DNA of 64,000 nucleotides. Source: Nonomuraea montanisoli (GTDB taxonomy: Bacteria; Actinomycetota; Actinomycetes; Streptosporangiales; Streptosporangiaceae). The position numbers and the translations under genes are program-made. Each line of letters starts with the position of its first letter. Positions within the stretch are counted from its first letter, which is position 1. Shown here piece by piece: positions 32,852 through 41,999 of this stretch. Location of the stretch: assembly GCF_013363975.1 (NCBI RefSeq), contig NZ_JABWGN010000010.1, positions 186,001 to 250,000 of the forward strand, in the 5' to 3' direction. The notes below the pieces were generated by a model. The model was not told where the DNA came from. It did not search any database and saw only the letters and a program-made list of their open reading frames with translations.

Positions 32852-34393
32852 ATGCGGCGCACCTCAGCCTCCCTCGTCGCGGGCGCGCTCGTCGCGGCCG
32901 TCGCGTGGGCGTCCAGCCCCTCCACCTCCGCGATCGCGCTCGAACCGTCGGCCGGCGTGGCCGACCTGACCCAGGACATCAACAAGATCCTCTCCGACTC
33001 GCGGCTCACCATCGCCCGGGCCGGCGTGGTCGTCAAGAGCGCCGCCACCGGCGAGGAGCTCTACTCCACCGACGCCGGCAAGCAGTTGATCCCGGCCTCC
33101 AACACCAAGCTCTTCACCTCGGCCGCCGCCGCCGAGACGCTCGGCCTCGACTACCGCTTCCCCACCACGGTCCTGTCCGCCGGCCGCAAGATCGGCTCGG
33201 CGCTGACCGGCGACCTGGTGCTGCGCGGCACCGGCGACCCGACCATGCTGGCCGAGGACTACGACGCGCTGGCCGCCAAGGTCGCCGCGGCGGGCATCAA
33301 GCTCGTCACGGGCAAGCTGGTCGCGGACGACACCTGGTTCGACTCCACCCGGCTCGGCAGCGACTGGGCCTGGGACGACGAGACGGCGTACTACGCGGCG
33401 CCCATCTCGGCGCTGACCGCCGCGCCCGACCGCGACTACGACGCCGGCTCGGTGATCGTCTCGGTGGCGGCCGACGGCGACAAGGTCAAGGTCTCGACCA
33501 CCCCCGAGACCGACTACCTGAAGATCGTCAACAAGGCGACGGTCGGCTCGTCCACCGACGTGCTCATCGAACGCCAGCACAACAGCCGGACCGTCGTCAT
33601 CACCGGCACCGTGGCCGACCCGTACCAGGAGTGGGTGGCCGTGGACGACGCGACCGCCTACGCCTCCTCGCTGTTCCGCAAGGCGCTGGACAAGCACGGC
33701 GTGCGCGTGCTCGGCCCGACCACGACCGGCGCCGCCCCGTCCGGGGCGGCCGAGCTGGCCAAGCACGAGTCGATGCCGCTGAGCGAGCTGCTGGTGCCGT
33801 TCCTGAAGCTGAGCAACAACATCCACGCCGAGATCCTCACCAAGGCGATGGGCCGCAAGGTCTCCGGCCAGGGCACCTGGGCGGCCGGCCTCAAGGTGGC
33901 CACGGACTTCGCCAAGGCGAACGGCGTGCAGGTGATCAACATGCGGGACGGCTCCGGCCTGTCGCGCCGCGACGGCTTCTCGCCGGGCTCGATCGCGCAG
34001 CTCCTGACCGCCGTGCGCGGCAAGCCGTGGTTCAAGACCTGGTACGAGGCCCTGCCCATCGCCGGCAACGCCGAGCGCTTCGTCGGCGGCACGCTGCGCA
34101 GCCGGATGCGCAACACGCCGGCCGCCGGCAACGTCCACGCCAAGACGGGCTCGCTGACCGGCGTGACGTCGCTGTCGGGGTACGTCACCAGCGCCGAGGG
34201 CGAGCCGCTGATCTTCTCGATCATGCTGAACCAGTTCCTGTCCGGCTCGCCGAAGGACATCGAGGACAAGATCGCCATTCGCCTGGCGCAGTTCTCCCGC
34301 ACCGCCACGGTGGACGCCGCCCCGCAGCTCCGCCAGGCCGCGACGGACACCCCGGACCTCGAGTGCTCCTGGCTCAAGCCCGCCGAGTGCTGA
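32852..34393 (+). CDS. D-alanyl-D-alanine carboxypeptidase/endopeptidase, PBP4 (S13) family
   Basis: This 513-residue secreted protein has a signal peptide (residues 1-29) and the complete set of penicillin-binding motifs: SxxK at Ser83-Lys86 (PASNTK), SxN at Ser321-Asn323 (LSNNIHAE) and KTG at 431-433 (HAKTGSLTG). The large insertion between the first and second motifs is typical of class C PBPs. It trims or cleaves peptidoglycan stem peptides outside the membrane. A C-terminal tail with two Cys (LECSWLKPAEC) could form a disulfide. It is monocistronic and ends at a strong terminator. The dacB-type name is plausible but not assigned. Confidence 0.95.
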   Translation: MRRTSASLVAGALVAAVAWASSPSTSAIALEPSAGVADLTQDINKILSDSRLTIARAGVVVKSAATGEELYSTDAGKQLIPASNTKLFTSAAAAETLGLDYRFPTTVLSAGRKIGSALTGDLVLRGTGDPTMLAEDYDALAAKVAAAGIKLVTGKLVADDTWFDSTRLGSDWAWDDETAYYAAPISALTAAPDRDYDAGSVIVSVAADGDKVKVSTTPETDYLKIVNKATVGSSTDVLIERQHNSRTVVITGTVADPYQEWVAVDDATAYASSLFRKALDKHGVRVLGPTTTGAAPSGAAELAKHESMPLSELLVPFLKLSNNIHAEILTKAMGRKVSGQGTWAAGLKVATDFAKANGVQVINMRDGSGLSRRDGFSPGSIAQLLTAVRGKPWFKTWYEALPIAGNAERFVGGTLRSRMRNTPAAGNVHAKTGSLTGVTSLSGYVTSAEGEPLIFSIMLNQFLSGSPKDIEDKIAIRLAQFSRTATVDAAPQLRQAATDTPDLECSWLKPAEC

Positions 34394-34418
34394 CCCGGCC
34401 CGGTCCGTAGCCCAGACG

Positions 34419-34458
34419 CTCAGCCCGAGCCCTCCGCGTGGACGGGGCTCGGGCTGAG
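34419..34458 (+). terminator. Terminator after carboxypeptidase gene
   Basis: The 14-bp perfect stem CTCAGCCCGAGCCC/GGGCTCGGGCTGAG with a 12-nt loop is followed by GCGTTT. Confidence 0.88.
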
Positions 34459-34520
34459 GCGTTTCCCGACGCTTCGTCAGGCACAGAGGTTTACCGAGGT
34501 CGCACAGCTTTCGATCACGA

Positions 34521-34548
34521 TTGGGACACCTGGAGCTCCAGGTATGGT
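34521..34548 (+). promoter_or_regulatory. Promoter with palindrome in spacer, upstream of CAP gene
   Basis: TTGGGA (34521-34526) and TATGGT (34543-34548) frame a 16-bp spacer. A perfect 16-bp palindrome, ACCTGGAGCTCCAGGT (34528-34543), fills the spacer almost exactly. Such placement is typical of an operator whose protein acts between the -35 and -10 elements. The regulator is unknown. Confidence 0.55.
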
Positions 34549-34629
34549 CTCGCTTTTCCTGACATGCCTGATGCGCACCCACCAGAATGCGGGTTCGACG
34601 CAGTGTCTAACCCCCCATCGGAGGACATC

Positions 34630-35448
34630 ATGCGCAGACCACTCCAGGCATTGGCCTGCCTCGGAAGTCTGGCGGCATTGAGCTTCCCCGTCCCGGCCAC
34701 GGCGGACACCGCCGTCTCCTCCGGCGCCGCCGGAGCGGCCGGCGCCTCCGGTTCGGCCGCCTGCCGCGTCGTGGCCGCCAAGCCGCTCCTCGACGCCAAG
34801 GGCATGATCCGGGGCACGGCCACCAGGTCCGGCTGCGGCGACCGCACCCGCCTCCGGGTACGGATCACCAAGGTCACGCCCGGCCTCGACCGCGTCGTCA
34901 AGAGCGGCTCGCGCGTCCTCGCCAACGGCACGATCACGGCCGGTCTGCGCTGCGTCCGCACGCCGGCCCGCTACTACGTCCTCGCCGTCGAGGAGAGCGG
35001 CCGGACCAGCCGCTCCCGTACGGTCGGCCTGTCCTGCGCCCGCGTGACCCCGCCCACCACCGGCGGCGCCTCCACCGTCGAGGACGCGGTGGTCGCCCTG
35101 ACCAACAAGGCCAGGGCCGGGAACGGCTGCCGCCCCCTCACGCACGACCCCAAGCTCCACCTCGCCGCCGAGCGCCACTCGGCCGCCATGGTCGCCCAAG
35201 GGTTCTTCGACCACACCGCCCCGGACGGGACCGACCCCGGCGACCGCATCCGGGCGGCCGGTTTCACCCCCATCCGGACGTGGGGCGAGAACATCGCCAT
35301 GGGACAGCGGACCGCCGCCCAGGTCGTCCAGGGCTGGCTCGACAGCCCCGGGCACCGGGCCAACATCATGAACTGCTCGTTCACCCACATCGGCGTCGGG
35401 CACGCGGCGAAGGGCCCGTACTGGACCCAGGACTTCGCCGCCCACTGA
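34630..35448 (+). CDS. Secreted CAP (SCP/PR-1) domain protein
   Basis: This 272-residue protein has a signal peptide (residues 1-25, ending PVPATA), an Ala/Gly/Ser-rich stretch, a small beta domain with paired Cys (about 38-135), and a C-terminal CAP domain (about 148-272). The CAP motifs are LTNKARAGNGCRPLTHDPKL, AERHSAAMVAQGFFDHTAP, WGENIAMGQRTAAQVVQGWL and SPGHRANIMN. Bacterial CAP proteins are extracellular with largely unknown function, some proteolytic or lipid-binding. ATG 34630 follows CGGAGGAC; the long upstream frame from 34438 crosses the terminator and promoter. Confidence 0.92.
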   Translation: MRRPLQALACLGSLAALSFPVPATADTAVSSGAAGAAGASGSAACRVVAAKPLLDAKGMIRGTATRSGCGDRTRLRVRITKVTPGLDRVVKSGSRVLANGTITAGLRCVRTPARYYVLAVEESGRTSRSRTVGLSCARVTPPTTGGASTVEDAVVALTNKARAGNGCRPLTHDPKLHLAAERHSAAMVAQGFFDHTAPDGTDPGDRIRAAGFTPIRTWGENIAMGQRTAAQVVQGWLDSPGHRANIMNCSFTHIGVGHAAKGPYWTQDFAAH

Positions 35449-35746
35449 CGCCTCTCCCGCCGCCTCTTTCCTCCACCGATCTTTCCCCCGCCGAATCGAC
35501 GGATCGACCGTCGGGTCGCCGAGCCAGGGAGCGCCTGGCCTCCACCGAGCGCGTCACCGCGCCGGTTCCCACCGCCCGCCACGGCGCTCCCCTCCCCGGC
35601 GGGCCCGGCCGCGACTCCCCCGCACACGGACTCGCGGCCGGGCCCGCCCTTTCCCGCAGGAAGCGCGCTTCGCCTCGTGCCGAGCCTCAAGAGGCGTACG
35701 GGGGGCGCGGGCTCCTCCGCACACTCGGCGGCATGACCCTCACCGC

Positions 35747-36928
35747 TCAAGGCCGGGCAACGGAGGCCGGCTGCTCCAGCCGCGGGCCGCCCTTGACGTA
35801 GAGGACGGACCCCGGCTTGCGGGCCTCACGGCGGATCCTCGTCACCGCGAAGTTGGTGGTGAACTCCTTGATCGCCGCGCCCACCCGGCCGCCGACGTAG
35901 GCCTTCACGGCGGTGTCGTCCTTGCGGGCGAGCTGCCGGATGCCGGTGCGCCGGCCGAGGCTGACACACGCCCCTGTGAAAGCCAGGTCGATCACCGCCG
36001 GTTCGGTCCCCGCGATGCGGCTCAGCACGGTGTCGGCGGCCTGCGCCCCGAGCGGTCCGGCGGCGTAGCAGCTCATCCGCAGCGGCCGGCCCGACGGTGC
36101 GGCGGCGTCCCCGGCCGCGACGACGTGGTCGTCGTCGATGCTGGTCAGCGTCTCGTCGGTGAGCAGGCGGCCGAGCGCGTCGGTCCGCAGCCCGCTGGCG
36201 GCCGCCAACTCCGGCACGCCGAACCCCGCCGCCCAGATGGTCAGCGCGCTCGCGCGCACCGAACCGTCGGCGAAGACGACCGCGTCCGGCCGGACCTCGG
36301 TCACCACGGCCGCCTCGATCACGGTGGCGCCGTGCCGGGTCAGCCACGTGGTCATGGACCGGCGAGCGGGGGCGCCGAAGGACGGCGCGAGGGTCCGGCC
36401 GCACACCAGTGTGACCGCGCGTCCTTGTTCGGCCAGTTCGGCGGCCGTCTCGATGCCGGTCAACCCGCCGCCGACCACGGTGACCGCCGCCTCGGAGGGC
36501 AGCTCGGCCAGCCTGGCGCGCAGCCGCCGCGCGGGCTCGAACTCCGCGAGGTCCAACGCGAACTCGGCCGCGCCGGGCACCGATGACGGTGTCGCCGCGG
36601 TGCTGCCGACCGCGTAGATGACGTAGTCGTAGTCCAGGGCACGGCCCGACGCCAGCTCCACCGTGCGGGTGGCGGTGTCGATGCGCGTGGCGCTGTCGAC
36701 CACCAGGTGGATGCCCTCACCCAGCAGCGTGCCGTAGTCCACCGTGGCGTCGCGGGTGCCGGCCACGAACTGGTGCAGCCGCACCCGCTCGACGAACTCC
36801 GGGCGCGGATTGACCAGGGTGATGTCGACGTCGGCGCGCATCCGCAGATGGTTGGCCGCGAGGGTTCCGGCGTAACCGCCGCCGATGACGACGATCTTAT
36901 GGGGGGTGTGGTGTCCGGTCGTGGACAT
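35747..36928 (-). CDS. NAD(P)/FAD-dependent oxidoreductase, NDH-2-like
   Basis: This 393-residue flavoprotein has two Rossmann domains: FAD loop KIVVIGGGYAGTLAANHL (residues 11-28), NAD loop AVTVVGGGLTGIETAAELA (about 147-165), and the C-terminal FAD motif VVAAGDAAA (near 268). The layout matches type II NADH dehydrogenases and related small oxidoreductases. The usual C-terminal amphipathic membrane helix is not obvious, so a soluble role is possible. It is divergent from an ECF41-type sigma factor gene and carries a copy of the same promoter. COE-type oxidoreductases are the usual genomic partners of ECF41 sigma factors, so it is probably part of that regulon. Confidence 0.9.
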   Translation of the reverse strand: MSTTGHHTPHKIVVIGGGYAGTLAANHLRMRADVDITLVNPRPEFVERVRLHQFVAGTRDATVDYGTLLGEGIHLVVDSATRIDTATRTVELASGRALDYDYVIYAVGSTAATPSSVPGAAEFALDLAEFEPARRLRARLAELPSEAAVTVVGGGLTGIETAAELAEQGRAVTLVCGRTLAPSFGAPARRSMTTWLTRHGATVIEAAVVTEVRPDAVVFADGSVRASALTIWAAGFGVPELAAASGLRTDALGRLLTDETLTSIDDDHVVAAGDAAAPSGRPLRMSCYAAGPLGAQAADTVLSRIAGTEPAVIDLAFTGACVSLGRRTGIRQLARKDDTAVKAYVGGRVGAAIKEFTTNFAVTRIRREARKPGSVLYVKGGPRLEQPASVARP

Positions 36929-37079
36929 GAGAGGTCTTCCTTCTCGATCGCAGCAGGCGTTCGAGGCTCACGACCCGACGGGTTCCGTCGTCGTCTCGAA
37001 GTGGCGGGCGCGGGTTCTCGACGGCGATCCGCATGCCCGTCAGGAGTGGCTGCCTGCGTGCTGGACGGTGTCTCGCGTA

Positions 37080-37150
37080 TCCGACAAGACAGCACCGCCG
37101 AATGTGAGGCGAAGCGTCGACCTCACAGTTCGCCGCACTGTCTTGTCGGA
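37080..37150. promoter_or_regulatory. Divergent twin ECF promoters (inverted repeat)
   Basis: On the plus strand CCTCACA (37121-37127) is followed after 17 bp by GTCGGA (37145-37150). On the minus strand CCTCACA (37109-37103) is followed after 17 bp by GTCGGA (37085-37080). The -10 side is extended: CTGTCTTGTCGGA is identical in both. Known ECF41 promoters have a TGTCACA-like -35 and a CGTC-like -10. The plus-strand copy drives the sigma gene (42 nt to ATG 37190); the minus-strand copy drives the oxidoreductase (a leader of about 150 nt). Confidence 0.85.
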
Positions 37151-37189
37151 GGGGGGAGAGCCGACACGACCGAGGGAGTCGACGACACC

Positions 37190-38119
37190 ATGACGACGCA
37201 GTCCGAGCCGGGAGGCGGCCCGCTCGATCCCGCGCTGAACGTGATCATGAGCGAGCGGCGCCAGCTCATCAATCTCGCCTACCGGCTCCTCGGCTCCCTG
37301 GCCGAGGCCGAGGATGTCGTCCAGGAGACCTACGTCCGCTGGTACGCCATGTCGCCGCAGGAGCAGGAGGCCATCGTGTCTCCCGGCGCCTGGCTGACCA
37401 AGGTCGCCAGCCGCATATGCCTCAACGTGCTCTCCTCGGCACGGGCCCGGCGGGAGACCTACGTGGGCCCGTGGATCCCCGAGCCGCTGCCCGACCCGAC
37501 GGAGTGGATCACCGGGCGGCCCGGCGTCGACCCGGCCGACCGCGTCACCCTCGACGAGTCGGTCAACATGGCCTTCCTCGTCGTGCTCGACGCGATGACC
37601 CCGGCCGAGCGCGTCGCGTTCATCCTGCACGACGTCTTCCGCTACTCCTTCGCCGAGGTGGCCGAGATCGTCGGCCGTTCCCCGGAGGCATGTCGCCAGC
37701 TCGCCTCCTCGGCCCGCCGCCGTGTGCGCGAGTCGCGGGCTCCCGCGGCTCCGGCGTCCCGGCAGGCCGGCATCGTCAGGGACTTCAAGCGGGCCTGGGA
37801 AGCCCATGACATCAACGCCCTCATCGGGCTCCTCGACCCTGACGTCACGGCGATCGCCGACGGCGGCGGCGTCGTCGGGACCGTGCTCCACCCGATCGTC
37901 GGCGTCGAGCGGATCGTGCGCTCGCTGGTCCATCTCGCGGACAGGTTCCGCGACCTGACGATCCTGGAGCGTACGGTCAACGGCCGGGCCGGCCTGATCG
38001 CCCAGCAGGACGGCGTCACCGTGTCGGTGTACGCGTTCGACATCGCAGGCGATCAGATCACGCGCATCTGGGTGGTACGCAACCCCGACAAGCTCCGGTC
38101 GTGGACGGTGAGGCCGTAG
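37190..38119 (+). CDS. ECF sigma factor, ECF41 type with C-terminal SnoaL-like domain
   Basis: The 309-residue protein has sigma-2 (residues about 20-90, LAYRLLGSLAEAEDVVQETYVRW) and sigma-4 (about 125-185, RVAFILHDVFRYSFAEVAEIVGRSPEACRQL). The intervening linker includes the ECF41-type YVGPWIPEPLPDP. A C-terminal SnoaL_2-like domain (about 195-300) contains the DGGG motif (ADGGGVVG) known to control activity in this class, which lacks a separate anti-sigma factor. It should direct RNA polymerase to its own promoter and to the divergent oxidoreductase. ATG 37190 is chosen over the frame from 36707, which crosses the promoter. The activating signal is unknown. Confidence 0.94.
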   Translation: MTTQSEPGGGPLDPALNVIMSERRQLINLAYRLLGSLAEAEDVVQETYVRWYAMSPQEQEAIVSPGAWLTKVASRICLNVLSSARARRETYVGPWIPEPLPDPTEWITGRPGVDPADRVTLDESVNMAFLVVLDAMTPAERVAFILHDVFRYSFAEVAEIVGRSPEACRQLASSARRRVRESRAPAAPASRQAGIVRDFKRAWEAHDINALIGLLDPDVTAIADGGGVVGTVLHPIVGVERIVRSLVHLADRFRDLTILERTVNGRAGLIAQQDGVTVSVYAFDIAGDQITRIWVVRNPDKLRSWTVRP

Positions 38120-38268
38120 CGGGACCGGCGGGTGGCGCCCGAGCGGTTGCGCGGGAAGGGCCTCACACGATCAGCGGCGCCCCCTCGCCGATCGTCCGGC
38201 CGGCCCCTCGGACAGAGCCGGTCCCTCGGAGAGATCGGAGAGATGGGACATCAGCGGCCCGGACGGGA

Positions 38269-38721
38269 ATGACCCCTGGTGGGAGCCATGACCGTTGGGG
38301 GTGGCCGGTGCACTGGCATGCCTATGTCTGGATCGGCAACGGCGAGGACCGCGAACGCGAGGAGGAACGGCGGCCCGGCTCACCCGAGTTCGGCGCGTCG
38401 GACCTGCCGCCCATGCTGACCGGAGACTGGCTCGCCCGGCCCCCGTCCCGCGTCGCCGCCACCTTCGACGAGCCCGGCCCGGCGCTGGAGTGGCTGTCGG
38501 CCCAGTACCGCCGGGTCGAGCGGTCCCTCCCCCGGCCGGACCGGGTGGGGCTGCGGGCGCGGCTCGACGGTGCGGCCGACGCGCTGCCGCGCGGGGTGGA
38601 CGTGGTGTGGGGCGAGTGGCTGACTGGTGGGCGGTTCGCGAGCATCGCCATGATCTGCTGCCCGAACCGGCACACGGCGCACCCGTGCCCGGTCCGCCGT
38701 CCCGCCGCCCGTCACCGCTGA
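38269..38721 (+). CDS. Hypothetical protein with C-terminal CCPN...CP motif
   Basis: The 150-residue frame has the composition of a real protein: WHAYVWIGNGEDREREEERR, LTGDWLARPPSRVAATFDEP, EWLSAQYRRVERSL, then VDVVWGEWLTGG and IAMICCPNRHTAHPCPVRR at the end. I do not recognise a family. It is soluble, Trp- and Arg-rich, and the Cys cluster near the C-terminus could bind metal. ATG 38269 and GTG 38308 are both plausible starts, the latter just after GGGGGTGG. The stop codon abuts a tandem repeat. It may be co-transcribed with the sigma gene 149 nt upstream. Confidence 0.55.
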   Translation: MTPGGSHDRWGWPVHWHAYVWIGNGEDREREEERRPGSPEFGASDLPPMLTGDWLARPPSRVAATFDEPGPALEWLSAQYRRVERSLPRPDRVGLRARLDGAADALPRGVDVVWGEWLTGGRFASIAMICCPNRHTAHPCPVRRPAARHR

Positions 38722-38815
38722 CACCGTCCACCGATGACACGGTCCCCCGCTGCACCGTCCACCGATGGCACGGTCTCCCGATGACACCGTGACACGGTCT
38801 CCCGATGACACCGCC
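38722..38815. repeat. Short tandem repeat, ~31-bp unit
   Basis: CACCGTCCACCGATGRCACGG followed by TCYCCCGMTG is present as two near-full units (38722-38752 and 38753-38784). A 24-bp partial unit follows (38785-38808), then the first bases of another. It starts immediately after the hypothetical gene's stop codon. Confidence 0.8.
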
Positions 38816-39427
38816 GGCCGCGCCCGGACGACTCATCCACGTCCGGTGAGGCCGCTCCGCCGCACACCTCGACCGTCACCATGCCTGAGCCTCATCACAC
38901 CTCCTGACCACCCGCTGGACGCCGACCGTCGAAACAGGACGACGGTTCTCGGCGGATCTTCCCGCCCCTCGACGCCCCGAAGACGCCCCGAAGAGGTACT
39001 CGGCGACCGACTGGCCGTCGATGCCCGACTGGACCACGACCCATGGGCCATGCACCTTCCACGGGTTCCCCGCACTGCTCCCCAAGCCCGCTCGGCACTT
39101 CGGGTGTCGGAATGGGCCTCCCGGCCGGATGCGCCGTGCGCTCCGAGTCGGGGTTCCGGTAAGCGGCCGGGGTCGCGGGGGTGCGGGGGCCGGCAGGCCA
39201 CCGCCTGGGGGTCGAAGGGGGCGAAGCCCCCTGGGGAGCACGCCTGAGCGTCGAATCGCGCGAAGCGCGCCCCCTTCGCGAGGACCTTGCCCTTGGAGCC
39301 TTGAGCCTTGGGGAGCGTTCGGCAACACCCCGAATTCCCCAAATTTGATGTTAGGGCAGGTCAGAGGGCAACAGTTCGGAGGTTCGCACGATATCGCAGC
39401 GGCCCCCGGTCCGGTTTACTCGGTCCC
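38816..39427. other. Gene-poor region upstream of adenine deaminase
   Basis: The 612 bases have no gene I can support. Open frames exist on both strands but lack ribosome-binding sites and family similarity. A short minus-strand stretch near 39010-39050 reads WVVVQSGIDGQSVAEYLFG and could be a gene relic. The region also holds dispersed repeat copy B (39204-39297). A less GC-rich tract at 39330-39420 presumably carries the promoter of the deaminase. Confidence 0.5.
39204..39297 (+). repeat. Dispersed intergenic repeat, copy B
   Basis: CCTGGGGGTCGAAG, GGGGGC-GAA-GCCCCC, CGCGAAGCGCGCCCCC, then GCGAGGACCTTGCCCTTG appear in the same order and orientation as copy A at 13757-13870. The final block differs from copy A mainly by one substitution and small length changes. 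Confidence 0.65.
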
Positions 39428-40363
39428 ATGCGGCCCAAAGCGGAACTCCACCTGCACATCGAAGGCACTCTCGAACCGGAGCTCGTCGTCGAGCTCGCCC
39501 GGCGCAACGGGGTCGAGCTGCCCACCTTCGACACCGAGGAGATCCGGGCCCGCTACGACTTCGCCGACCTCCAGTCGTTCCTGGACATCTACTACGACAA
39601 CATGGCCGTGCTCCGCACCGAGCAGGACTTCCACGACCTCGCCGCCGCCTACCTGCGCCGCGCCGAGGAGCAGGGCGTGCGCCACGCGGAGATCTTCTTC
39701 GACCCGCAGGCGCACCTGACGCGCGGCGTCCCGCTGGAGGCGGTCTTCTCCGGGCTGAGCGCGGCCCTCGGCGACAGCCCGGTGTCGTCCGCGCTCATCC
39801 TGTGCTTCCTGCGCGACCGGGGCGCCGAGGAGGCCGAGGCCGTGCTGCGCGCGACCCTGCCGTTCCGCGAGCAGTTCATCGGCGTGGGGCTGGACTCGGC
39901 GGAGGTGGGGCACCCGCCGTCGCTGTTCCGGCGGGTGTTCGACATCGCCGCCGGCGAGGGGCTGCGGCGCGTCGCCCACGCCGGTGAGGAGGGCGGCCCG
40001 GACTACGTGTGGGAGGCGCTGGACGTGCTCAAGGTCGAGCGGGTCGACCACGGCATCCGCTCGATGGAGGACCCCGAGCTCGTGGCGCGGCTGCGCGAGG
40101 AGCGGATCCCGCTGACGGTGTGCCCGCTGTCGAACGTGCGGCTGCGGGTCGTGCCCACGCTGCGCGACCACATCCTGCCCGCGATGCTGGACGAGGGGCT
40201 GATGGTGACGGTCAACTCCGACGACCCGGCCTATTTCGGCGGGTACGTGGAGGACAACTACCGGGCGCTGCGCGACGAGCTGGGCATGACGGACGAGCAG
40301 CTCGACCGGATCGCCCGCAACTCGTTCGAGGCGTCGTTCGTGCCGGTGGACGCCTCACCCTGA
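39428..40363 (+). CDS. Adenine/adenosine deaminase (probably adenine deaminase)
   Basis: This is a 311-residue amidohydrolase of the adenosine deaminase superfamily. Metal and catalytic motifs are AELHLHIEGTLEPEL (residues 5-19), HAGEEGGPDYVWEAL, VERVDHG, PLTVCPLSN and the C-terminal VNSDDPAYFGGYV. The HIEGTLEP start and HAGEEG/VCPLSN pattern are closer to the adenine deaminase subgroup than to classical adenosine deaminase, so adenine to hypoxanthine is the better guess. ATG 39428 fits the family start; no ribosome-binding site is visible. It is convergent with ilvC across a terminator. Confidence 0.9.
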   Translation: MRPKAELHLHIEGTLEPELVVELARRNGVELPTFDTEEIRARYDFADLQSFLDIYYDNMAVLRTEQDFHDLAAAYLRRAEEQGVRHAEIFFDPQAHLTRGVPLEAVFSGLSAALGDSPVSSALILCFLRDRGAEEAEAVLRATLPFREQFIGVGLDSAEVGHPPSLFRRVFDIAAGEGLRRVAHAGEEGGPDYVWEALDVLKVERVDHGIRSMEDPELVARLREERIPLTVCPLSNVRLRVVPTLRDHILPAMLDEGLMVTVNSDDPAYFGGYVEDNYRALRDELGMTDEQLDRIARNSFEASFVPVDASP

Positions 40364-40427
40364 GAACGCGGATCGCCCTGAGGACGCGGGTCCGCCGGCC
40401 CTCGGCCTGAGGACGCGGGTCCGCCGG
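40359..40427. repeat. Imperfect tandem repeat after the deaminase gene
   Basis: CCTGAGGACGCGGGTCCGCC and a following GG occur identically at 40377-40398 and 40406-40427. A degenerate third copy (CCTGAGAACGCGGATCGC) precedes them and overlaps the deaminase stop codon. Confidence 0.7.
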
Positions 40428-40456
40428 CGCGGGACCCCGTGCGGGGCCCGCGCCGG
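40424..40456. terminator. Bidirectional terminator between deaminase gene and ilvC
   Basis: CCGGCGCGGG(A)CCCC pairs with GGGGCCCGCGCCGG across a 4-nt loop, with a single bulged A. It lies between convergent genes and ends 11 nt from the ilvC stop. Confidence 0.8.
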
Positions 40457-40467
40457 CGGGCGGCGGG

Positions 40468-41991
<1,524 letters not shown>

Positions 41992-41999
<8 letters not shown>

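Noticed and set aside
38722-38815. Tandem repeat as a CRISPR array
   Set aside because: Units are contiguous without unique spacers and vary in length. No cas genes are present.
38833-39342. Minus-strand frame in the gene-poor region before the deaminase
   Set aside because: It runs through the dispersed repeat copy B and has no similarity or start signal. A short relic-like stretch is noted but not enough to call a gene.
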